NCBI GenBank assembly: GCA_019750095.1
Contig: JAIEOW010000039.1
Span: 1 to 58,829 of the forward strand
Length of the DNA: 58,829 nt
Reading direction: 5' to 3'
DNA from: Phycisphaerales bacterium
GTDB taxonomy: Bacteria > Planctomycetota > Phycisphaerae > Phycisphaerales > UBA1924
The position numbers and the translations under genes are program-made. The notes under the pieces are model-generated. The model was not told the DNA's origin. It was given only the letters and a program-made list of their open reading frames with translations, and searched no databases. Below are positions 52,358 through 58,829 of this stretch, in pieces; position 1 is the first letter of the stretch; each line of letters starts with the position of its first letter.

Positions 52358-53278
52358 TCAGGGGGCCTTCGGCTCGACGGGCTTTTCGGCTGGCTTTTCG
52401 TCGGTCTTGGGCGACTCGGCCTTGGGAGCTTCCTTCGGTTCTTCCTTGGGCTGCTTGGCGGCGAGTTCCTTGCCTCGAATGGTCGCCTTGGCCACTTCGC
52501 TTGCGGGCAGCATCAGGATGCTGAATGAGCCCTCGCCGGCGTCGCCGCCTTCCATGTCTTCCTTGTCTGGAAGCTGAAGAATGTTGAAGCCGACGACCTT
52601 GCCATCGGCTCCGAACAGCGGCGTGCCGAGCAGGTCGCGGCGGTCGGGCATGCCGCTGACGCCGGTGGGGATCATCAGGGCACGGGGCTTCTTGGTCTTT
52701 CCGCCGATGCGTCCTTCGCGGATGCTGAGCGCGTGGTCGAAGAACTTGCCCATGCGATCGACAAACAGCACGCGGTCGCCGATCTCGACGCCCGATCCAG
52801 CGGCAAAGTCCACGCTGGTGAACTTCTTGTCCTTGGCCTTGTCATCCTCGATCTGGATCCAGCACAGATCGAGCTCGCTGTCGCGGGCAAGGATGCGGGC
52901 CTTGACACCTTCGGCGTCGTCGCCGACGAGCACCTTGATGTTGGTGGGGTTGACGGTCATGCCCATGCGGCTGGCGGTGCCGCCCATCTTGGCGTTGGAG
53001 ACGAGCACCAGCCCGGCGGGCTCGATCATGACGCCCGCGGTTTCAACGTCGCGACCACCTTCGCCAAAGCCCTCGCCGCCGCCCTCGATCTTCATGACGA
53101 ACTTGATGGTGACCAGGGCCGGACCGGCAGAGTCAAGCACTTTCTTGTACCCGGCGGCGGTCGCGGCCGCCTGCTCGGAGTGGCTGTCGCGGGCGAGGGC
53201 GGGGCTGATCACGGAGAGCCCAGAAGCGAGCACGGCGGAGAGCATCAGGGCAGAGCAGGCAGAGCGGTATGAGCGCAT
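52358..53278 (-). CDS. HtrA-like trypsin-fold protein without a visible catalytic triad
   Basis: This 306-residue exported protein has a signal peptide (MRSYRSACSALMLSAVLAS, AGGA six bases before ATG 53278). The body has the order of an HtrA-type trypsin fold: LVTIKFVMK, AGVMIEPAGLVLVSNAKMGG, DSELDLCWIQIE, AGSGVEIGDRVLFVD, GTPLFGADGKVVGFN. The usual catalytic His (NHV) is replaced by SNAK, and the GNSGGPL serine site by GTPLFG. The Asp of DLAVLK-type is kept as DLCWIQ. That would make it a pseudoprotease, perhaps a binding chaperone. The C-terminus is a Lys/Pro/Glu-rich tail of about 40 residues. Confidence 0.72.
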   Translation of the reverse strand: MRSYRSACSALMLSAVLASGLSVISPALARDSHSEQAAATAAGYKKVLDSAGPALVTIKFVMKIEGGGEGFGEGGRDVETAGVMIEPAGLVLVSNAKMGGTASRMGMTVNPTNIKVLVGDDAEGVKARILARDSELDLCWIQIEDDKAKDKKFTSVDFAAGSGVEIGDRVLFVDRMGKFFDHALSIREGRIGGKTKKPRALMIPTGVSGMPDRRDLLGTPLFGADGKVVGFNILQLPDKEDMEGGDAGEGSFSILMLPASEVAKATIRGKELAAKQPKEEPKEAPKAESPKTDEKPAEKPVEPKAP

Positions 53279-53410
53279 CGGAGTCCTTTGCTTGGGGTGA
53301 ACTGGAGGATAGCGGGCGTCCTGACGCAAGGAGGCCCAGAGCGCCGATCGCGGAGAGGCCCGGGGGCTTTGGTGCCCACAGAGGGAATCCTACCTTTTCC
53401 CCGCGGGATT

Positions 53411-54178
53411 CTAAGCCGCGGCGCGTGCGAGCACGACGCGCGAGGACGCATCGGTGCCACACTCATTGATTGAGCCGATCACCAGCGTGTAGATCTGCGA
53501 CATCGGGCCGAGGGCCGCGCCGCGTTCGCCCTGGATGGTGTACTGCACGCCCGAGAGGTCGGCGCCGGCGGGCAAGGCGTCGTCGATGAAGGCCTTTACG
53601 CCGCGTGGGAGCGACGCTGAACCAAGACTTGAACCAAGCGTGCTGCGCCCGCGCTGGCTGCCGACGGTGCCGACGATCGAGAACTCGCGCTCGCTGGGAA
53701 GCTTGCGGCGGACGAGATAGGTGATGGACCCGGCGTTGGAGCGGTCGATCGCCTTGAAGAGAATCGCCACCGCACCCCCACCCCCACCCGCATCCCCCGG
53801 AACCAGCCGTGCCGAGAGATCGGTCGGTTGTGGGGGCGGCGGCGCGGGCGAGCGCTGCGCAGGAAGCGGGATCTCGGCGGCGGCAAAGACCGCGTCGTCG
53901 CCGGTGGATTCGCCGAAGAGCCGGATGCCCTTGATGCTCTCTGAAAGCGCGGCCTGCAGCGCATCGATCGCGATTCGCTGCTCGAGCGCGGCGGCTCGGG
54001 CCGCATTGGCGGCCATGCCCGCCCGCTCCCGCGCCGCGCGGGCCGCACCGGTGAGATCGATCACGCGCTGCGCCTGCGCGGACGAAAGCCCGATCTCCGC
54101 CGCCCGCTCGGCCCAGATGTCGGCATGGCTTTCAGCAAACGCGAGAAGGTCCTGAACACGGTGAGGAAGCACGGGCAT
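53411..54178 (-). CDS. Hypothetical protein with helical and Pro-rich segments
   Basis: This 255-residue protein has an N-terminal helical part (residues ~1-95, with AARAARERAGMAANAARAAALEQ), a proline-rich linker (APPPPQPTDL), and a beta-like C-terminal half containing ITYLVRRKLPSEREFSIVGTVG, which looks like a fibronectin type III-like fold. I do not recognise the protein. It has no signal peptide or membrane helix. The upstream spacer is about 500 bases long with no gene, so it may have its own promoter. ATG 54178 is the only strong start. Confidence 0.7.
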   Translation of the reverse strand: MPVLPHRVQDLLAFAESHADIWAERAAEIGLSSAQAQRVIDLTGAARAARERAGMAANAARAAALEQRIAIDALQAALSESIKGIRLFGESTGDDAVFAAAEIPLPAQRSPAPPPPQPTDLSARLVPGDAGGGGGAVAILFKAIDRSNAGSITYLVRRKLPSEREFSIVGTVGSQRGRSTLGSSLGSASLPRGVKAFIDDALPAGADLSGVQYTIQGERGAALGPMSQIYTLVIGSINECGTDASSRVVLARAAA

Positions 54179-54423
54179 CGCAAACCTCCGATATCCGCCC
54201 CAATTCGCCGGGTACGGACGACCGGAGATCGGGTCCTCCGGGCCCCAACTCCAGTTTCATCGCAACTTTCACCCGATTTCGAGCCCGGACCACCGGTGCG
54301 GCGAGCGATGCGAAGGGTCCGAACGCAACTGAGACCCCTGAACCGCCCGCGGAGACCCATCTCATCGCCATCAGAACCCCGGTCGCGGACGTTTACACGG
54401 GTGCTCAGCGTTCCACGGACTAT

Positions 54424-54518
54424 GGGCAGGTGGCATTCACCGTGCCCACGAACGCAGTTCTGGGCGATCAGTAGTCCGACACCGGGTATTCAAGACACAC
54501 CGACCGGCCCAAGCCCCG
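54424..54518. repeat. Imperfect direct repeat, left of the OLD-like gene
   Basis: A segment starting GGGCAGGTGGCATTCACCG, with the shared cores TCTGGGCGATC and CACACCGACCGG, aligns over about 95 bases to 56760-56853 with roughly three-quarters identity by eye. It lies in a 505-base gene-free spacer (54179-54683) that otherwise shows nothing I can name. Confidence 0.65.
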
Positions 54519-54683
54519 GTCGGCGGCACGATTCAGACTGGCACGTGGTCGGTGCCACATCGCCTCGCGGCCGCGGGTCATCGACTCGATGCGATGGAGC
54601 ATCACCGAGGGGAGGCAGGGCGTGGGTTCGAGTTGGAAGGACGTTGGAGCGTGGCGGCCGGGCTCGGCGGCGGGTGGGTGGGG

Positions 54684-56723
54684 CTATGGCCGAGGGTTGT
54701 GCGTTGCGATGAACTCGTACATCGCTCTTGCGAGCCGCTTGCCTTCGTCCGTCAGGTCGTCCCAGGACTTCAAGGCGGAGAGGGCGAGCGTGGCAAACTG
54801 CGTTTTGGATTCGACTGAGCCCGAGTCTTGAGCGTAGCTTCCGCGACGAGTCCTCTTGGCACCGAAAAGGTTATCAATGTATGTTCCGAGCTTCTGGTTG
54901 ATGTAGTCATGCTCGACGGGGCGAGGTCTCCTCGATCTTTCGTCCTCGTTGGTTTCCTTCTCGTAGTGTTCGATCACCGCTTCGATGGCCTTACGCGGAA
55001 GCGTGTTCTCGATCTCCATCGCCTGAAGGCAAACGAAGCGATCGTCGAGCCTTTGGCGCAGCTTCTTGTGGCGTGTTTCCTTGTCCGTGTCTTTGTCGGC
55101 GATGAGCATGAGCGTTCCGCAAAGGCGATCAACCCGCGCGCCTTGTTCGTCGAGGAACGACCAGTGCGTGATGTTTGATCCGCCATACTCAACGAAGGCG
55201 AAGTGGAGGTCCTCGACGAATCGCTGCGGAGCGACGGCTCGGGCGATTGTGGGGGCGGGGGCCGACGCGGGTTCGGTCGTTGCGTTGTGTTCGCTTGCTG
55301 TCGATTCGAGGTGGTCCTGATACAGATCAAGGTACTTCTGAAGGTACTTGCGATCGGTGACGCCCTCGACCCAGATGGTGCAGTTGGCGAGAAGCACGGA
55401 AGAGTTGCGTACACCAAGCTCTCGTAGAAGAGGAAAGTGGTCGTCGGAGGCGAGCCGGACTTCGAACTCGGGGAGTGCGTCGGCGTGCGCGTCTGTGGTG
55501 GTCGGGGGGGTAGGGGTGGGGAGGGTCTTGGCGACGTGGAAGACGCTGATGCCCTGGTGGTCGAGCGTGATATCGAGGAACTGGTTGGAGTGGGTGGCGA
55601 CAAAGACCTGCCGAAGCCCGGTGCCGATGTGCTCGTCGAGGAAGGTCTCGATGAGCAGGCGTTGATAGCCGGGGTGGAGGTAGAGCTCGGGCTCTTCGAT
55701 GAAGAGCAGCAAGTCCTGATCTTTAAAGAGGAAGATCGGGAGGGTCATGATGACGATGTGCTGGAGCCCGTCGCCGAGATTGCTCAGCGGCTGCTCGCGC
55801 TCGGTGCCGATTTTGATGTAGACCTGATCGGAGTCGTGCCGCGGGATCAGGGCGATCTCTTGGCCGCCGAAGAAGCGTTGGGACAGAAACTGTTCGAAGC
55901 TGCGGATGGTCTGGCGTGCCGTGAGATTGCCTAGCAGGAGATCTCGAATCTCCGTATATGCGGTTTGGCCCGTGAACACGCCCCCATTAGACAAGAGCGA
56001 CCGTTTCTTTTCGTAGTGGTCTTTGCTCACACCGAGTTTCTGTCCGTTATCAACTACAAACCGATAGGCCAGAGGGTCCAGAATCTCTATTGCAACGGTG
56101 GGATTCTCGTGCGGCGATACCGAGGCTGCTACTTTGGGTAGCGGAATCATGGTGCGGGTGGTCGGTATAAACACTTGAATAGTTGGCAGTGCAAGCGGCT
56201 TACTGTTTGTCCCGCTGATCCAGCGGGCTTGAATGTGGTTAATATGAGCCCCGTATTGATGCTCGACCGAGCCTGCATCATGCAGAAAGTGCTGTACATC
56301 TGACCTAAACCAAGTGCCGGGGTGCATTTGTGTGGTTGCGAGCCTGTTCGCGTTCGCCGTACAGTGTTCTGAGGCTCGCAGTGCAATGTCCATAGCCATT
56401 CGCACGAGGCGCCTGGAATCTCCAAACACACCCGCATCTCGAACAATCTCACGGAAGTCGACCACCATTTGTTCCAACTGCAAAAGGCCGGAATCATGGC
56501 CCGGAGTTTGTTTTGTCATCCGCGCAATGCCGCGGTGCAATCGCCGCAGCACCCCACTCTTCCCACAGTTGTTGGCCCCGACTAAGGCCACCAACCGATT
56601 GCACGGTCCGAGCATCGCAGTGTTGTGCTCTCTGACTCGGAGTACGTAGTCTTTGTTCTGGTCACTCCCCACTGGAATCCAACGATAGATCGGCTTCAGC
56701 GATTCTGGCAGCGGAGTGGGCAT
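54684..56723 (-). CDS. OLD-family-like ATPase/TOPRIM protein
   Basis: This 679-residue protein has an AAA-type ATPase domain with Walker A VGANNCGKSG (residues ~49-57) and Walker B LLFIEEPELYLHPG (~350), followed by the conserved ATHSNQFLD. The C-terminal TOPRIM-like domain shows CTIWVEGVTDRKYLQKYL (acidic site at E) and LIADKDTDKE (Asp cluster). This is the outline of OLD nucleases and GajA-type defence proteins. No UvrD-like partner is adjacent, so a Gabija pair is not evident. Parts of the N-terminal half are visibly more A+T-rich than the neighbours, and the gene is bracketed by imperfect direct repeats, which suggests acquisition. Confidence 0.82.
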   Translation of the reverse strand: MPTPLPESLKPIYRWIPVGSDQNKDYVLRVREHNTAMLGPCNRLVALVGANNCGKSGVLRRLHRGIARMTKQTPGHDSGLLQLEQMVVDFREIVRDAGVFGDSRRLVRMAMDIALRASEHCTANANRLATTQMHPGTWFRSDVQHFLHDAGSVEHQYGAHINHIQARWISGTNSKPLALPTIQVFIPTTRTMIPLPKVAASVSPHENPTVAIEILDPLAYRFVVDNGQKLGVSKDHYEKKRSLLSNGGVFTGQTAYTEIRDLLLGNLTARQTIRSFEQFLSQRFFGGQEIALIPRHDSDQVYIKIGTEREQPLSNLGDGLQHIVIMTLPIFLFKDQDLLLFIEEPELYLHPGYQRLLIETFLDEHIGTGLRQVFVATHSNQFLDITLDHQGISVFHVAKTLPTPTPPTTTDAHADALPEFEVRLASDDHFPLLRELGVRNSSVLLANCTIWVEGVTDRKYLQKYLDLYQDHLESTASEHNATTEPASAPAPTIARAVAPQRFVEDLHFAFVEYGGSNITHWSFLDEQGARVDRLCGTLMLIADKDTDKETRHKKLRQRLDDRFVCLQAMEIENTLPRKAIEAVIEHYEKETNEDERSRRPRPVEHDYINQKLGTYIDNLFGAKRTRRGSYAQDSGSVESKTQFATLALSALKSWDDLTDEGKRLARAMYEFIATHNPRP

Positions 56724-56759
56724 CGTGGTTCAGCATAGCCAATCAATGCTCGATCATTC

Positions 56760-56853
56760 CGGCAGGTGGCCTCCACAGTGCCACCGATCCCAGCTCTGGG
56801 CGATCGGTGGTGCGACACCCGACCGACAAGACGCACCGACCGGTCCGAGCCCC
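56760..56853. repeat. Imperfect direct repeat, right of the OLD-like gene
   Basis: This matches 54424-54518 with the shared cores CTCTGGGCGATCGGT and CGCACCGACCGG in the same orientation. A GGTGGC/GCCACC inverted pair is near its left end. The two copies bracket the OLD-like gene. Confidence 0.65.
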
Positions 56854-56947
56854 CCCGTCCCATCCCACCCCCTCCATCCCGAACCTCTCCGCGTTTCTCC
56901 GCCCCCTCCGGCTCTCCGCGTACGGCCTTGAAGGTCTTGGTAGGACT

Positions 56948-57109
<162 letters not shown>

Positions 57110-57343
57110 TCACGCTGCTCGGACGCGGTCGACGGTGGTCGATGGCGGTGGAACGGTCTCGTTGTGTGATCGCAGCGACTCGATGTGCAGCTTCACGCTC
57201 TCGGCGATCAGCGCTCGCACTTCGGCGAGGGTCTCGCCGCAGGCGACGCAACCCGGAAGGTCGGGCACATACGCAGAGTATGAGCCGTCGGCCGCGTGCT
57301 CGATGACCACGACATACTCGGCGGGAGGATTCTGCGAACTCAT
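57110..57343 (-). CDS. hicB: HicB-family antitoxin
   Basis: This 77-residue protein has the HicB signature: EYVVVIEHAADGSYSAYVPDLPGC, then GETLAEVRALIAESVKLHIESL. It is the short form without a C-terminal DNA-binding domain, so autoregulation would need a partner or another mechanism. Its start overlaps the hicA stop by four bases (ATGA, 57340-57343), placing the toxin first, the common order for hicAB. It should bind and neutralise HicA. The final residues (PPPSTTVDRVRAA) are low in similarity. Confidence 0.88.
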   Translation of the reverse strand: MSSQNPPAEYVVVIEHAADGSYSAYVPDLPGCVACGETLAEVRALIAESVKLHIESLRSHNETVPPPSTTVDRVRAA

Positions 57344-57534
57344 GTCTTGATTCCTGCTTGCTTGAGGATGCTGTTCAGGGTGCCCGGCGGAACGTCCTTG
57401 CCTTCCTTGCCTCCAGCGGCCACGGTCACCGTGCCCGGTCGAGCGGGATGCCTGAACTGCATGTGACTGCCGACGGTGCGATCGATGGTCCATCCATGCT
57501 CGCGCAAGAGTTTGAGAACATCGCGATACTTCAT
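57340..57534 (-). CDS. hicA: HicA-family mRNA interferase toxin
   Basis: This 64-residue protein is a compact HicA: MKYRDVLKLLREHGWTIDRT and then GSHMQFRHP with the conserved His, followed by GTVTVAAGGKEGKDVPPGTL and ILKQAGI. The fold is a double-stranded-RNA-binding-like domain that degrades mRNA when free of HicB. It lies 24 bases downstream of the intact hpd stop on the same strand and overlaps hicB. With hicB it fills the 500-base space between two copies of the hpd 3' end. Confidence 0.92.
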   Translation of the reverse strand: MKYRDVLKLLREHGWTIDRTVGSHMQFRHPARPGTVTVAAGGKEGKDVPPGTLNSILKQAGIKT

Positions 57535-57557
57535 GGCCGTTCGCTAGACGGACGTGC

Positions 57558-58829
57558 TTACAGATTCCCCCGCCGCTCCTGCTCCAACTCCAGCGCCTCA
57601 AACAGCGCCTTGAAGTTCCCCTTGCCAAAGCTCTGCGAGCCGCGGCGGCAGATGATCTCGAAGAACAGCGTCGGGCGGTCCTGGAGGGGCTTGGTGAAGA
57701 GTTGCAGCAAATACCCCTCGTCGTCGGCGTCGACCAGGATGCCGAGCTTGCGGACGGCTTCGTGGTCTTCTTTCACGGCCGTGTGGCCGTGGCTGGTCAG
57801 CATCGTGTTCACGCGGTTCCAGACGCTGGCGTAATAGGCGTCGGGAAGGGTCAGGAAGTCGACGCCGCGGGCTCGGAGGGCGGCGATGCTGTGCAGCTCG
57901 TCGTCGGTGCGGAGGGCGAGGTGCTGCACGCCGGGGGTGTTGCAGTGCCAGTCGAGATATTCCTGCACCTGGCTCTTCTTCTTGCCCTCGGCGGGCTCGT
58001 TGATCGGCATCTTGATCAGGTTGTTGCCGCTGGCCATGACCTTGGACATCAGCGCGGAATAGTCCGTGGAAATGTCCTTGTCATCAAAGTGCTTGAACAT
58101 GGTGAACTCGAGCACGTTCTCATAGAACGCGACCCAGTGGTTCATCTTGCCCATCTCGACGTTGCCGACGAGGTGGTCGACATACTTCAAGCCGCAGGGG
58201 TTCTTCTTGTTGTAGTCGTTGATGGCGAGGATGCTGCCGCCGACGCCCGACTGCGGGCCGCAGCCAACAGCCCCCCCCGAGGGTTCGCAGCCCATGCCAC
58301 CATCCAGCCGCTTGAACCGCGGCATGAACGTGCCGCCCTGCTTGACCTTGGTGAGTTCATACCCGCCGGTGCGGCTGACAAAGGAGTGCTGGCAACGGCC
58401 ATAGGTGCGGATGCTGGCGACGGTGACGGTGCCGAGATTGTCGCGATAGGTGCGGGGCTCGCCGCCGACGGTGGCGACCGCGCCGTTCTTGATGGCGCGG
58501 TCAAAGGCCTTCTCGGCGTCGAAGACGGTGAAGGCGACGTCCTTGACGCCGTCGCCGTACATCGCGACTTCGAGCGAGGCGGGATGCTCGGCGGTCAGCC
58601 CGCTGGTGAGCAGGAAGCGGATGTTGCCCTGCGTCAGCAGATAGCTGGCGGCATCACGCGAGCCGGTGGTGAGGTCCTGGACCTGCTCGATCTGGAAGCC
58701 GAAGCAGTGGGCGTAAAAGAACGCGGCCTGCTTGGCGTTGCCGACGTGGAAACGCACGTGGTCGACGTCAATGAGCTGGAGCGGATCGGTGGAGCTTTGG
58801 ACAGCAGACGTTGGGGCGGGGGTTGGGGT
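57558..58829 (-). CDS. hpd: 4-hydroxyphenylpyruvate dioxygenase, 5' end beyond the window
   Basis: The visible 423 or so residues run from the window edge to TAA 57558. HPD converts 4-hydroxyphenylpyruvate to homogentisate in tyrosine breakdown. The reading frame continues unbroken past the internal ATG 58757 to the edge (residues LIDVDHVRFHVGNAK), so the true start is outside. Iron-ligand motifs are visible: His in YVDHLVGNVEMGKMNHWVAF, His in GVQHLALRTDDELHSI, and Glu in FFEIICRRG. The Glu ligand lies inside the 3' segment that is duplicated at 56948-57068. The intact gene is closed by the copy next to hicA. Confidence 0.93.
   Translation of the reverse strand, partial: TPTPAPTSAVQSSTDPLQLIDVDHVRFHVGNAKQAAFFYAHCFGFQIEQVQDLTTGSRDAASYLLTQGNIRFLLTSGLTAEHPASLEVAMYGDGVKDVAFTVFDAEKAFDRAIKNGAVATVGGEPRTYRDNLGTVTVASIRTYGRCQHSFVSRTGGYELTKVKQGGTFMPRFKRLDGGMGCEPSGGAVGCGPQSGVGGSILAINDYNKKNPCGLKYVDHLVGNVEMGKMNHWVAFYENVLEFTMFKHFDDKDISTDYSALMSKVMASGNNLIKMPINEPAEGKKKSQVQEYLDWHCNTPGVQHLALRTDDELHSIAALRARGVDFLTLPDAYYASVWNRVNTMLTSHGHTAVKEDHEAVRKLGILVDADDEGYLLQLFTKPLQDRPTLFFEIICRRGSQSFGKGNFKALFEALELEQERRGNL

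Noticed and set aside
54684..56723. Gabija (GajAB) system
   Set aside because: The ATPase-TOPRIM gene fits GajA-like proteins, but no UvrD-type helicase is adjacent on either side.
57110..57628. 172-residue version of HicB
   Set aside because: The first 95 residues are antisense to nothing meaningful and overlap hicA in another frame; the HicB fold starts at 57343.

Overview
The window is high-GC DNA that reads as a planctomycete chromosome, most likely class Phycisphaerae. Four things point that way: three exported proteins end in the tandem GC-type dockerin tag, one secreted protein has a planctomycete-style PEP-CTERM-like tail, a sigma factor gene is fused by overlap to a Ser/Thr kinase gene, and the intergenic repeats are of kinds common in planctomycetes. 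No rRNA, CRISPR array, transposase or integrase was seen. One tRNA (Tyr, GTA) is present.

Layout. 1-5.7 kb (minus strand): a truncated membrane protein, then a succinate dehydrogenase cluster (sdhC, sdhA, sdhB) whose sdhA and sdhB are separated by two dispersed repeats and a nucleotidyltransferase-fold gene, preceded by a DUF1844 gene. 5.9-9.8 kb: a SurA/PpiC-like lipoprotein, a YraN-like protein, a beta-propeller dockerin protein and a frameshifted DUF3592-like gene. 9.8-25.2 kb: a carbohydrate locus with a large secreted six-hairpin glycosidase-like protein, a LacI regulator, a glycoamylase/GH144-like lipoprotein, a PEP-CTERM-like lectin candidate, a cytosolic GH94 phosphorylase, a pseudopilin-like protein, a small membrane protein, a sugar ABC importer and a dockerin-tagged carbohydrate-binding candidate. 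Near-palindromic operator-like sites (consensus near TGTAAGCGGTTACA) lie just ahead of five transcription units here, so the locus looks like one LacI regulon. The best functional guess is import and phosphorolysis of a beta-glucan, possibly beta-1,2-glucan.

25.2-43 kb is mostly housekeeping: a 0.75 kb repeat-rich spacer with an 86-bp tandem repeat, rpsL-rpsG, peptide-type ABC transporter parts, a glycosyltransferase, a Nudix hydrolase, a two-component pair with an unusual REC-XRE regulator, rsmB, a GldA/F/G-like ABC system, a GAF-REC protein and tRNA-Tyr. 43-54 kb: the sigma factor/Ser-Thr kinase pair, two secreted surface proteins, a DoxX protein, a trans-sulfuration enzyme, an HtrA-like protein without a visible catalytic triad, and a hypothetical protein.

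54.4-58.8 kb is the accessory end. An OLD-like ATPase/TOPRIM gene is bracketed by imperfect direct repeats. A hicAB toxin-antitoxin pair then sits between the intact 3' end of hpd and a second, mostly synonymously diverged copy of the same 3' end. That arrangement suggests insertion of a small module into the end of hpd. The hpd gene runs off the right edge of the window.
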